Shown: in pieces, positions 1 through 8,699 of the stretch
How positions within the stretch are numbered: the stretch's first letter is position 1
Layout: every line of letters starts with the position of its first letter
Position numbers and translations under genes: made by a program
DNA from: Gemmatimonadales bacterium UBA2975
GTDB lineage: Bacteria; Gemmatimonadota; Gemmatimonadetes; Longimicrobiales; Gaopeijiaceae
Direction: 5' to 3'
Assembly: GCA_002348265.1 (NCBI GenBank)
Contig: DEAT01000081.1
Span: 1 to 37,353, forward strand
Length of the DNA: 37,353 nt
The notes under the pieces: generated by a model
The model's database searches: none
Seen by the model: the letters and a program-made list of their open reading frames with translations, nothing else
Told to the model about the DNA's origin: nothing

Positions 1-157
1 TGAGGATGCAGTGCAAACCGATATAGTGTCGTTCGCTCGCGGCGAGCTTCAGGTGCTCCGCGAACAACTTGAAAGAGCGACATCTTCGCACAGGCCGACC
101 GAGTTGCATTTCCGCGACGCGATCTTACGAATAGGTGAGGCTTTGGAGCCGAGTTGA
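1..157 (+). CDS. C-terminal fragment of a probable zinc-dependent metalloprotease (DUF5117/DUF4953 type)
   Basis: An open frame enters from the left edge (first complete codon at base 2) and stops with TGA at 155-157, giving 51 residues that end in HFRDAILRIGEALEPS. A helical tail with a closing 'H-x-x-D-x-x-x-R-I-x-x-x-L' pattern is typical of the end of large exported zinc metalloproteases of the DUF5117/DUF4953 family, which are common in Gemmatimonadota and Bacteroidota. The catalytic region lies outside the window, so this identification rests only on tail similarity recalled from the family and is tentative. That the frame is coding is more certain, because it is open to the edge and no other gene occupies these bases. 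About 128 nt separate it from the next gene. Confidence 0.5.
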   Translation, partial: EDAVQTDIVSFARGELQVLREQLERATSSHRPTELHFRDAILRIGEALEPS

Positions 158-285
158 TGAAGTGCCGGTAAGCCTCACCGTGCAAAGCGGCAAGGGCTTG
201 CCTATTTGGGTGATGTCTTCCTCCTTCTTTCCGTTGATATGACCGAAGTGCTCTAGGGAAAAGCGTAAGGCGCAGGGGGAAAAGG

Positions 286-2556
286 ATGTCGAAGTGTGGG
301 TGCGTTCCAGGGCTCGTGTGTAGGGCTCCTGCGTGGACTTGGGTGATAGCCGCGGCTCTACTTGCTCCGGTCATGTCAGAAGCGCAGGAAGTGCCCTCGC
401 CCGATGTCCTAAACGCCGTCCGACTCTCTGAGGATGTTAGCGAGCGCCCTCAGATTGATGGACACGTCGATGAACTGTTCTGGGGGCGGGTACCTGCTAT
501 AACTGATTTTCTACAGCAGAACCCTATTGAGTCGGATCCTGCCACCGAGATGACAGAAGTGCGCGTCGTATACGACGACGAAGCGCTCTACGTGTCGGTG
601 CGCGCTTTCCACTCTAGACCGGATCAGGTCGTGTCTCGAATTATGCAACGCGACCAAATCTTAGAGGAAGATCCATTCGGACAAGGGGAGCTCCTGCAGG
701 CTGGGGACGATGTTTTCGCCATTCTTCTGGACCCATTCCATGATCATCGTAATGGGGTAGTCTTTGCCACTAACCCTAATGGTGCTGAGTTCGAAGCACT
801 TATCACCGATGAAGGCAGCTCAGTTAACATCGACTGGCGCGGAGTTTGGGAGGTCGCAGGCACCCGCACGCCGGATGGATGGAGCGCTGAGTTCGCTATT
901 CCTTGGCGCACCTTACGCTATCCGGACGCGTCGGGTGAAGAACCTTGGGGGATCAATTTCTTCCGAGGGATTCGCAGTAAGAATGAGCAGGTGTACTGGC
1001 GCTCATGGGAGCGTGAGGGGGGAGGACTTCAGCGGGTTAGCCGAGCGGGGCATCTAAGCGGTCTGAGCGATCTGCCTCGCCAAGGTCTCAATGTGGAGGC
1101 CAAACCCTATGGGCTGCTCGGTCGAGTGCAGGAGCAGAATTCTTCTGACGTATTGAACAGTTCGGTAGACCGGGCTGTCGGAGTGGATTTGAAGAGTGAA
1201 ATTGCGCCGGGATTACTCCTGGATCTGACGTTTAATACGGATTTCGCTCAAGTCGAAGTTGACGATGCACAGGTCAACCTTACTCGCTTCAACCTTTTCT
1301 TTCCTGAGAAGCGAGACTTCTTCCTTGAGAACTCTGGGATTTTTGCCTTCGGAAACTCAGGAAACCCTATGGAACCCCCCGCATACCAGATGTTCTTCAG
1401 CCGTCAGATTGGGATTGCAGAGAGCGGGTCGGTTCCCATTGTCGGAGGCGCTCGTCTGACGGGCCGGGTGGGTTCGCAGACTCTAGGCCTTATGAGCGTG
1501 ATGACCGATGCAGTCCCTGAGTCTTCAGAGTTCCAATCTGTTGATCGTGAGCTTTTTTCAGTTGCTCGAATCAAGCGCGACGTCGGAGAGAGCAACTACA
1601 TTGGCGCGATGGTCGTAGATCGTCGGGGCAATGAAGCTACGAATACGGTAGCTGGGATAGATGGCCAATTCGTAGTCGGACAAGCATGGGTTTGGGATGC
1701 TTCGGTTACGCGTAGCTTCACCGAAGGAGCAGGTGGGGATGGCATCGCCTATCACGTCGGATATCGGTACGGTGGTGATCGATGGGGATCATTTCTCAAT
1801 CATTATGCGGTTGGTGCAGAGTCTGAAGCCTCAGCGGGCTTCATTACCAGGAAAGACTATCGGAGCACTGAGCTGTATAACGGCTATACGTGGCGCCCAA
1901 GTGCTCTAGGATTGCGGGAGTTTGGGTTGTTCGTAGGCGGGAAATATGCGTCGACCATGACCGGCAATCGCATGCAAGATTGGCAAATCGGGTTCCTCAC
2001 GACGCCAACATGGCGCTCGGGAGACAACCTCAGTGTGCTTGGCAACTTGGGTGAGACGGTGGTCGATGATGCATTTGAGTTAGCGCCCGAAGTCGAGGTG
2101 CCGAAAGGACGCTACGGCAACAATCATGTGGGGTGGTTCGGTGGGAGTAGCCGTGCAAGACCGCTTAGCGCGGAAGTGAATGGAATGGTCTCTCAGTTCT
2201 ATGGCGGCTCTTTGGTGAGTGCAGGTGCCAGTGCTACGATTGCTCTTTCTCCGAGCTTTTCACTCACGCCAGGGCTGAATCGCAACGTTGCGGAAGTGCC
2301 CGGCGGAGAATTCACTGCCGACATTTCATCGTTGAGGGCCTCGTTCTCTCTATCGACGAGACTTTTCGTTAACGCGTTGGTTCAACACAACAGCCTAGAT
2401 GGGGACTTTTCCACTAATGTGCGGTTCAATTTCATCCATCGTCCCGGGAGCGACCTCTACATTGTCTTTACAGAGAATCGAAGCGAGGACATAAGGGGCT
2501 GGTCACTAACCGACCGTGGCCTTGTGACCAAGCTGACGTATTTGATGCGATTCTGA
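286..2556 (+). CDS. CBM9-like / DUF5916 outer-membrane protein
   Basis: The product has 756 residues. An N-terminal signal peptide (hydrophobic stretch around 17-33, probable cleavage after SEA) is followed by a carbohydrate-binding family 9-like beta-sandwich at about residues 45-230, with the typical opening PQIDGHVDELFW and later FAIPWRTLRYP. From about 235 to the end lies a DUF5916 region rich in alternating amphipathic strands that ends in ...YLMRF; a terminal Phe is the usual outer-membrane beta-barrel assembly signal. FNLFFPEKRDFFLEN is a hallmark of DUF5916. Known members are large exported proteins of unproven function, possibly in binding or uptake of glycans or peptides. A purine-rich stretch (AGGGGGAAAAGG) directly precedes the ATG. 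No partner gene overlaps it, and the next gene starts about 100 nt downstream. Confidence 0.85.
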   Translation: MSKCGCVPGLVCRAPAWTWVIAAALLAPVMSEAQEVPSPDVLNAVRLSEDVSERPQIDGHVDELFWGRVPAITDFLQQNPIESDPATEMTEVRVVYDDEALYVSVRAFHSRPDQVVSRIMQRDQILEEDPFGQGELLQAGDDVFAILLDPFHDHRNGVVFATNPNGAEFEALITDEGSSVNIDWRGVWEVAGTRTPDGWSAEFAIPWRTLRYPDASGEEPWGINFFRGIRSKNEQVYWRSWEREGGGLQRVSRAGHLSGLSDLPRQGLNVEAKPYGLLGRVQEQNSSDVLNSSVDRAVGVDLKSEIAPGLLLDLTFNTDFAQVEVDDAQVNLTRFNLFFPEKRDFFLENSGIFAFGNSGNPMEPPAYQMFFSRQIGIAESGSVPIVGGARLTGRVGSQTLGLMSVMTDAVPESSEFQSVDRELFSVARIKRDVGESNYIGAMVVDRRGNEATNTVAGIDGQFVVGQAWVWDASVTRSFTEGAGGDGIAYHVGYRYGGDRWGSFLNHYAVGAESEASAGFITRKDYRSTELYNGYTWRPSALGLREFGLFVGGKYASTMTGNRMQDWQIGFLTTPTWRSGDNLSVLGNLGETVVDDAFELAPEVEVPKGRYGNNHVGWFGGSSRARPLSAEVNGMVSQFYGGSLVSAGASATIALSPSFSLTPGLNRNVAEVPGGEFTADISSLRASFSLSTRLFVNALVQHNSLDGDFSTNVRFNFIHRPGSDLYIVFTENRSEDIRGWSLTDRGLVTKLTYLMRF

Positions 2557-2644
2557 TGGCCCGAGGAGGACGCGAGCCCTAGATTGGCGCTGGTCCCGGT
2601 AGCCCCATCCTCTAGCTGCTAATTCATTGGAGAAGTGAGGCCTC

Positions 2645-2653
2645 GGGAGGAGG
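2645..2653 (+). promoter_or_regulatory. Ribosome binding site that decides the start of the DUF1592 gene
   Basis: GGGAGGAGG lies 5 nt before the GTG at 2659. It favours that codon over the in-frame GTG at 2635, which has no such site and would place a charged stretch before the signal peptide. Confidence 0.6.
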
Positions 2654-2658
2654 ATCTC

Positions 2659-5196
2659 GTGAAGACCATCGTATTCAGTTCGGGCTTGTTGGGGCTGGGG
2701 CTCATTTTTGGTGGACAGAGCCTTGGTACGAACGCGCCCATACGGATCGGTGACCCCGAAGCTGTGATTACGGAAACCCAAGTGGGTATGCCTCCTGCCA
2801 CCTTAGCTTCGGACCGCAAGCCGGTCGCTTCGTCAGCTTTGGCAGATGTTGTAGAGCTTTACTGCGTTCGGTGCCACAACGAACGCCGGATGACGGGTAA
2901 TCTCAGCCTCGAGGGTTTCGATCCGGAATACGCTAACGAGCACGCTGCCGTTTCAGAGAAGATGATCGTCAAGCTTAGGGCGGGGATGATGCCTCCACCG
3001 GGCGCTCGGCGACCGACAGCGGATACCTTAAACGCGCTCGTCGAAACTCTTGAATCGGTGGTGGATGCTGCGGCCGTTACGGATCCAAATCCTGGTATAC
3101 GGCGTTTCCAGCGTCTCAATCGTTCCGAGTACGAGCGGGTCATATACGAGCTCCTCGGTATTGAGATTGACGCGGGAAGATGGCTTCCGGCGGACACTTA
3201 TTTGGGCAACTTTGACAACCTCTCCGCAGCCCAGGGACTGTCGACGACCTTGCTCGAAGCTTATCTGAGGGCTGCCACGGAGGTCAGCAGAATTGCCGTG
3301 GGTAACGCGGAAGCTCAGGTGTTTTCTGAGAAATACACTAACCCGATCCACGTTTCTCAGCATTCTTGGGATCGGCTCGAAGGTGCTCCATTCGGAACCC
3401 GGGGCGGTATGGTGATCACCCATAATTTTCCTGTGGACGGGGACTATGTCTTCTCGTTTGAAATGTTGTTCGGAGGCGGCACGAATTCACAGGATCTTGA
3501 TGTATCGATTGACGGTGAGGGTGTCGCTGGGCTTCAGCTCGAGCACGGGAGACAGGTAAACGTTCCAGTCAAGACAGAACCGATATTCGTAAAATCCGGG
3601 CAGAGGCAAGTTGCCGCGGCGTTTGTTCGCAGGATTGAGGGACCATACGAGGACCGCTTGAGTCCGTTTGACTGGTCATTCGTTGGAGGGGAGGACGCCA
3701 TACAGTGGGCGAACTATGGGATCACGGCTCTGCCGCATGTTGCAGACTTCATGGTAACGGGTCCGATAGATCCGGTCGGCATATCACAGACGCCAAGTCG
3801 GGCTCGGATTTTTACCTGCCATCCTGATGCCGCGCAGGTGAGTGGTGCATATGGTGCAGTCGAACCAGTGACGACGGGTCAGGAGCGAGTGTGTGCGGAG
3901 TCGATAGTGCGCAGAATCGCGACTGAGGCGTACCGACGACCTCTTGAGGATGAGGATATTGCGGGCCCGATGTCGTTCTATGAGGCTGGACTTGCGGAGG
4001 GCGGTTTCGAGGTGGGTGTGCGGACTGCTCTGCAGGCGATCTTGGCCTCTCCATCGTTTCTATTCCGTTTAGAAGAACAGCCTCGCGACGTGCATCCTGG
4101 TGTGTCATACCGGATCAAGGACACTGATTTGGCGGCCCGTCTAGCGTTCTTCCTGTGGGGTACAGGTCCTGATCAAGAGTTGATTGATATCGCGGCATCT
4201 GGCGGTCTGGATGACGAATCTGTGCTCGAGGCTCAGGTCCGAAGAATGCTGGCTGACTATAGAGCTGAGGCTCTTTCTACACGTTTTGCGTCGCAGTGGC
4301 TTCGCTTGCAGGAGGCTGAAAAAAACCAGCCTGAACTCTATCTCTATCCTGATTTTTCAGGTCAGCTCAGAGAGGATCTGATCCGAGAGACACAACTCTT
4401 TTTTTCCAATCTCATTTCTGAAGATCGAAGTCTCCTGGAGTTCTACAGCGCCGACTACTCGTTCATGAACCAACGTTTAGCTGAGCATTATGGGATCCCT
4501 GGCGTCACGGGATCAGAGTTTCGTCGCGTCACATATCCGAACGAGACACGCAGAGGGATTCTCGGACACGGTTCTGTTTTACTCGCAACTTCCATGTCAG
4601 CGCGTACGTCCCCTGTTCTGCGAGGTAAGTGGGTCATGGAAGTTCTCATGGGCTCTCCTCCTCCTCCTCCTCCTCCTAACGTCCCCGCGTTCGAGGAAAC
4701 TGCGGGAGCGTCAGACGGACGTCGTCTCACGACTCGGGAACGCATGGAGCTTCATAGGGCAAATCCCACGTGCAATGCGTGTCACCGCATGATGGACCCT
4801 ATAGGCCTTGCACTCGACAACTTTGATGTGACGGGGCGCTGGCGAATTCGGGAAGATGGGGTGCCGCTCGATACGAGAGGCACGTATTACGACGGTACTG
4901 AGTTGACCACCCCTGACGATCTCAATCGAGTCCTGCTCGATCGACCAATTCCTCTCGTGCGGAATTTCACTCAGAACCTACTGGCCTACGCCATTGGCAG
5001 GCGCGTGGAGTACTTCGACCAACCAACGGTGCGTCAGATAGTGCGAGATGCAGAGGGCGATGACTACCGCATGTCGTCGTTCATTTTGGGTGTAGTGAAG
5101 AGTGACCCTTTCCGGATGATGCGGGCCGAATCATCTGCGGACACACCTGCTGGTTCTTTGGGAGAAGATGAATCGTATGGACAGCCTAGCCTCTAG
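2659..5196 (+). CDS. DUF1592-family exported c-type-cytochrome-like protein (DUF1587/1595/1592/1588/1585)
   Basis: Starting at the GTG with a strong ribosome binding site, the product has 845 residues and a signal peptide (KTIVFSSGLLGLGLIFGG). Domains in order: a cytochrome-c-like segment with one CVRCH haem motif (about 69-73); DUF1587 (RLNRSEYERVIYELLGI, about 150-210); a central beta-rich carbohydrate-binding-like region; DUF1595 (about 411-475, ending ILASPSFLFRLE); DUF1592 (about 486-610); DUF1588 (LRGKWVMEVLMGSPPPPPPP); and DUF1585, which is introduced by a second CxxCH (CNACH at about 705-709) followed by MMDPIGLALDNFD. This is the architecture first described in Planctomycetes; its biochemical role is not established, and the two haem motifs suggest periplasmic redox activity. 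The DUF1552 partner begins 30 nt downstream, as is usual for this family, so the two are probably co-transcribed. Confidence 0.9.
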   Translation: MKTIVFSSGLLGLGLIFGGQSLGTNAPIRIGDPEAVITETQVGMPPATLASDRKPVASSALADVVELYCVRCHNERRMTGNLSLEGFDPEYANEHAAVSEKMIVKLRAGMMPPPGARRPTADTLNALVETLESVVDAAAVTDPNPGIRRFQRLNRSEYERVIYELLGIEIDAGRWLPADTYLGNFDNLSAAQGLSTTLLEAYLRAATEVSRIAVGNAEAQVFSEKYTNPIHVSQHSWDRLEGAPFGTRGGMVITHNFPVDGDYVFSFEMLFGGGTNSQDLDVSIDGEGVAGLQLEHGRQVNVPVKTEPIFVKSGQRQVAAAFVRRIEGPYEDRLSPFDWSFVGGEDAIQWANYGITALPHVADFMVTGPIDPVGISQTPSRARIFTCHPDAAQVSGAYGAVEPVTTGQERVCAESIVRRIATEAYRRPLEDEDIAGPMSFYEAGLAEGGFEVGVRTALQAILASPSFLFRLEEQPRDVHPGVSYRIKDTDLAARLAFFLWGTGPDQELIDIAASGGLDDESVLEAQVRRMLADYRAEALSTRFASQWLRLQEAEKNQPELYLYPDFSGQLREDLIRETQLFFSNLISEDRSLLEFYSADYSFMNQRLAEHYGIPGVTGSEFRRVTYPNETRRGILGHGSVLLATSMSARTSPVLRGKWVMEVLMGSPPPPPPPNVPAFEETAGASDGRRLTTRERMELHRANPTCNACHRMMDPIGLALDNFDVTGRWRIREDGVPLDTRGTYYDGTELTTPDDLNRVLLDRPIPLVRNFTQNLLAYAIGRRVEYFDQPTVRQIVRDAEGDDYRMSSFILGVVKSDPFRMMRAESSADTPAGSLGEDESYGQPSL

Positions 5197-5226
5197 TTAG
5201 GTATTGTCGATGAAACGGAGCGTGAT

Positions 5227-6627
5227 ATGGAATTCTTGACCGGGAAACATCTTGATCGACGGACCTTTGTTAAGGGGATGGGTACGTCCGTCGCATTGCC
5301 TCTTCTGGATGCCATGGTCCCCGCTGGTAAGGTGTGGCAGAACCCAACAGACGATCCGCAGTTCACGCGTTTCGTCGCTGTCGAGGAGTCGATGGGTTCT
5401 GCGGGGGGCAGTGACTGGGGTGAGGCGCGAAATCTCTTCTCGCCAGCTGGTGTTGGAAGGGATTTCGAGTTCCATGCGGACAGCTCGTTGAAGGGTCTGG
5501 AGGCGTACCGTGAATATCTAACGATCGTAAGCCAAACCGACTGTCGGATGGCGGAACCGTACCGGGCCGAGGAGATCGGCGGGGACCACGATCGATCAAC
5601 TGCTGTTTTCCTTACCCAAGCCCATCCTAAGCAGACCCAGGGCTCGGATATTTTTCTAGGGACCTCCTTAGATCAACTTCACGCTCAGCGTTTTGGTCGA
5701 GATACCGCGCTACCCTCTTTAGAGCTGTGCACTGAGGTGATCGATCGGGGAGGAGGCTGTGCGTACAATTACCACTGCGCTTATACGACATCGCTCGCTT
5801 GGTCGTCTCCGAATCAACCTTTGCCAGCTATTCGTGAACCTCGGGCCGTGTTTGAGCGCCTCTTTGGGGCTGGAGATTCTCAAGCGGACAGGCGGGCTCG
5901 ACGTCGAACTAATGCGAGCATGCTGGACTGGATCACTGGTGAGGTTTCGCGACTTCGCAGGTCTTTGGGAGCGACGGACCGTGCAGCGATGGACGAGTAT
6001 CTCACTCATGTTCGTGAGATCGAACGCCGAATCCAACTTGTAGAAGCCAGAAATCTCAGTGGTGAAGAGAGACAGATGCCGGAGGCACCCTCGGGTATTC
6101 CGGATTCCTGGGAAGAGCACATGGAGCTCATGTTTGACCTTCAGGTGCTCGCTCTCCAGACCGACATGACGCGGGTCATCACATTCAAGACAGGCTTTGA
6201 CCAATCAAACCGGACCTTCCCACTGTCAGGCACCACTAAATCTATTCATGGTGCGTCACACCATGGGAATGTTCCCGCCGACATCATGGACTTCAACAAG
6301 ATCAATACGCACCGACTCGGTATGATGGCGTATTTTCTTGAACGGATGCGGACGACGATGGATGGTGACCGATCGCTTCTTGATAAGACGGCGATTGTGT
6401 GGGGTTCTCCCATGGGAGATCCAAATCTTCACAATCATCGTCGCTGTCCTCTAATATTCATGGGCAAGGCGAACGGAGCGCTGGAGGGTAACATTCATGT
6501 TCGTGCGCCTAAAGGAACGCCGATGGCGAACGCTTTTGTAACGCTGATGCAAGGAATCGGCCACGACATGAGCGCTTTCGGTGATAGTACAGGATCGCTT
6601 CCCTTGACGTTTCCTCAGGGGGCGTGA
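5227..6627 (+). CDS. DUF1552 protein with twin-arginine signal
   Basis: The product has 466 residues. The N-terminus carries DRRTFVKG at residues 10-17, close to the Tat consensus (S/T)RRxFLK, followed by a mildly hydrophobic segment (TSVALPLLDAM), so it is probably exported folded by the Tat system. The rest matches DUF1552, with IVSQTDCRMAEPY, the region around HDRSTAVFLT, a long central helix with LTHVREIERRIQLVEARN, and the late KTAIVWGSPMGD segment. DUF1552 genes habitually sit next to DUF1592 genes, and the function of the pair is unknown. A GGAG lies about 6 nt before the ATG. The stop codon overlaps the earliest possible start of the ankyrin gene (GTGA at 6624-6627), suggesting a three-gene operon with the upstream DUF1592 gene. 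Confidence 0.88.
   Translation: MEFLTGKHLDRRTFVKGMGTSVALPLLDAMVPAGKVWQNPTDDPQFTRFVAVEESMGSAGGSDWGEARNLFSPAGVGRDFEFHADSSLKGLEAYREYLTIVSQTDCRMAEPYRAEEIGGDHDRSTAVFLTQAHPKQTQGSDIFLGTSLDQLHAQRFGRDTALPSLELCTEVIDRGGGCAYNYHCAYTTSLAWSSPNQPLPAIREPRAVFERLFGAGDSQADRRARRRTNASMLDWITGEVSRLRRSLGATDRAAMDEYLTHVREIERRIQLVEARNLSGEERQMPEAPSGIPDSWEEHMELMFDLQVLALQTDMTRVITFKTGFDQSNRTFPLSGTTKSIHGASHHGNVPADIMDFNKINTHRLGMMAYFLERMRTTMDGDRSLLDKTAIVWGSPMGDPNLHNHRRCPLIFMGKANGALEGNIHVRAPKGTPMANAFVTLMQGIGHDMSAFGDSTGSLPLTFPQGA
6617..6622 (+). promoter_or_regulatory. Ribosome binding site for the ankyrin gene
   Basis: AGGGGG inside the end of the DUF1552 gene lies 7 nt before the GTG at 6630 and only 1 nt before the GTG at 6624. 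It therefore supports 6630 as the real start. Confidence 0.5.
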
Positions 6628-6629
6628 CG

Positions 6630-8612
6630 GTGAAGGGGCCAGGACGTTTGGTGGTAGTCGGGTTACTTGCGCTTGCGGTCATGCCAGCGAATGCGCATGC
6701 ACAGGAACTGCTGCTGGTGTCTCAGGACGGAGATCTTGAAGCGGTACGGATGTTTGTGAGTGCTGGTGCGGACCTGACCGCTACGCGTGGAGACGGGATG
6801 AACGCACTGCATCTTGCGTCTGAGCGAGGCCATACTGCTGTGGCTATTGAGCTTATGGGTGCGGGTGTGCCCATTGAAGCAGGTACACGAATTGGAGCAT
6901 ATACTCCGCTGCATCTGGCGGCTCGTCGAGGAAATGAAGAGATCGTTAGCGCTCTGCTTGAAGCGGGAGCCAACCCGAACAGGGTAACCACTACTAGTGG
7001 TGTGACAGCTCTACATCTCGCAGCGGGTGCATCCGGAGGTTCTGATGCGGTCGATGCGCTCCTTCGGGCAGGCGCTGATCCGAATGCCGTCGAACTTTCT
7101 GCCGGGCAGACCGCCTTGATGTTTGCTGCCGCGAACAACAGAGCAGCTACCATTCGACTGCTTGTCGAGGGTGGCGCTGATCCATCGGTAGAGACGGATG
7201 TTGTTGATGTGCTTCAGCACCTGATAGCAGATCGTGATGCGGCGAGACATCTGCGGCGCACTATCCAGAATCTCCGCCAAGAAGAAGCAGGGGGAGGAGA
7301 GTGGGAGCCGAGCGCTGAGCAGATTCAGGAGGCGATCCGGCAACAGCGTGCCTACTTGGATTCTGGAGAGCCATACAGGGACTACGAATCCGAGGAACTG
7401 GTCAACTACCGTCCTGACTACCCGGGAGGGCCGGATGTGCCACGTCCACCTTATAGAGAGACTCTCGTTGGCAAGACTGGTGGCATGACCGCGTTGCTAT
7501 TTGCCGCGCGTGAGGGGCACGTCGAAGCTGCTATGGCGTTGCTAGAAGGGGGTGCGGATATCGATCAGGTCAGTGCCGGAGATAGAACGAGTCCGCTGTT
7601 AATGGCGGCACTCAATGGGCAGTTCGACGTGGCTATGATGCTTGTCGCTGAGGGAGCTGACCCGAACCTTCAAGCGACGACCGATGGGCAGACAGCGTTG
7701 TTCGCGACGCTCAATACGCACTGGGCACCAAAGTCGAATTATCCCCAGCCGCGCGCACAAGACAACCAGAAGACCGAGTACACGGAATTGGTACTTGCGC
7801 TACTGGATGCGGGTGCTGATCCAAATCTTCGCCTTAACACACACTTGTGGTACTTCGAGTATGGGTTGACCAAGATTGGGACGGATCTAAAGGGTGCGAC
7901 TCCTTTCTGGCGTGCTGCGTTCGCGCAAGATCTTGCAATGATGAAGCTCTTGGTCGAGCATGGAGCCGATCCTAACATACCCACCTCATGGCCTGCGGTG
8001 GGTATGCGTGAGCGGCGACAGCAAGATGGGCGCCAACAAGAAGATTCAGGACTACCATGGATTCCCGAGGATGCGTTCAACGCATATCCGATCCACGCAG
8101 CAGCCGGTGGAGGTTTCACTGGTCTCGGATCGTTCAGTATTCGGAATGTTCCTGAAAGCTTTATCCCCACGGTGCGATATCTTGTCGAGGACCTCAATGT
8201 CAACGTCAACACGCTTGATTCTTGGGGCTATACAGCGATGCATTACGCGGCATCTCGGGGCGACAATGATTTGATCCGGTACCTAGTGTCGCAGGGAGGG
8301 GACGTGACCGTGATCACCCGACTGGGACAGTCAACGGCAGACATGGCACGAGGCGGACGTTCTGGATTCTTTACTAGGGTCGGATACCCGGAGACAGTGG
8401 ATCTGCTAACGAGTTTAGGTTCAACGTCCGAATGTCTTCACACGCACTTCCTCGACACGGGAGACTTTTGCGATCTGGCGGGTGTTGATGACCCCTGGGC
8501 GGTTCGTATAGTAGGTGACCAAGACGGCGACCCCGACGTCGAAAAGCGTGACCGTGACCCGTCTGACACCCAGCCGGAAACAAGTCGGCGGAGGGTTCCG
8601 GGGATTCGTTGA
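6630..8612 (+). CDS. Exported ankyrin-repeat protein
   Basis: From the GTG at 6630 the product has 660 residues; 6624 is an alternative start that overlaps the DUF1552 stop. A signal peptide (LVVVGLLALAVMPANAHAQ) precedes ankyrin repeats recognisable by TALHLAA, TPLHLAARRG and 'LLEAGANPN'-type turns: about four or five in residues 20-190 and at least six more from about 285 to 590. A non-repeat insertion of about 90 residues (around 195-285), rich in Glu, Arg, Tyr and Pro, splits the array, and a charged tail with two Cys follows the last repeat. Ankyrin repeats are protein-binding scaffolds; here the domain would act in the periplasm. Its position directly behind the DUF1592/DUF1552 pair suggests it binds one of those proteins or their substrate, which is inference. 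Confidence 0.88.
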   Translation: MKGPGRLVVVGLLALAVMPANAHAQELLLVSQDGDLEAVRMFVSAGADLTATRGDGMNALHLASERGHTAVAIELMGAGVPIEAGTRIGAYTPLHLAARRGNEEIVSALLEAGANPNRVTTTSGVTALHLAAGASGGSDAVDALLRAGADPNAVELSAGQTALMFAAANNRAATIRLLVEGGADPSVETDVVDVLQHLIADRDAARHLRRTIQNLRQEEAGGGEWEPSAEQIQEAIRQQRAYLDSGEPYRDYESEELVNYRPDYPGGPDVPRPPYRETLVGKTGGMTALLFAAREGHVEAAMALLEGGADIDQVSAGDRTSPLLMAALNGQFDVAMMLVAEGADPNLQATTDGQTALFATLNTHWAPKSNYPQPRAQDNQKTEYTELVLALLDAGADPNLRLNTHLWYFEYGLTKIGTDLKGATPFWRAAFAQDLAMMKLLVEHGADPNIPTSWPAVGMRERRQQDGRQQEDSGLPWIPEDAFNAYPIHAAAGGGFTGLGSFSIRNVPESFIPTVRYLVEDLNVNVNTLDSWGYTAMHYAASRGDNDLIRYLVSQGGDVTVITRLGQSTADMARGGRSGFFTRVGYPETVDLLTSLGSTSECLHTHFLDTGDFCDLAGVDDPWAVRIVGDQDGDPDVEKRDRDPSDTQPETSRRRVPGIR

Positions 8613-8699
8613 TCGGACATGAAGGGTGAACTGGTAACGTGTCGTGCCACCGCTTTTGCTTCTACCTCTCAACCTTCTCCAACATGATTCGGAGCCGGC

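Noticed and set aside
4652..4677. CTC/TCC trinucleotide repeat encoding seven prolines, possible phase-variable tract
   Set aside because: The poly-proline run after LRGKWVMEVLMGS is a conserved DUF1588 feature, and a 3-nt repeat would not shift the frame.
5719..6204. Long antisense reading frame (161 codons) on the minus strand
   Set aside because: It lies entirely within the DUF1552 gene, has no recognisable domain and has the low-complexity, Arg/Ser-rich look of a shadow frame.
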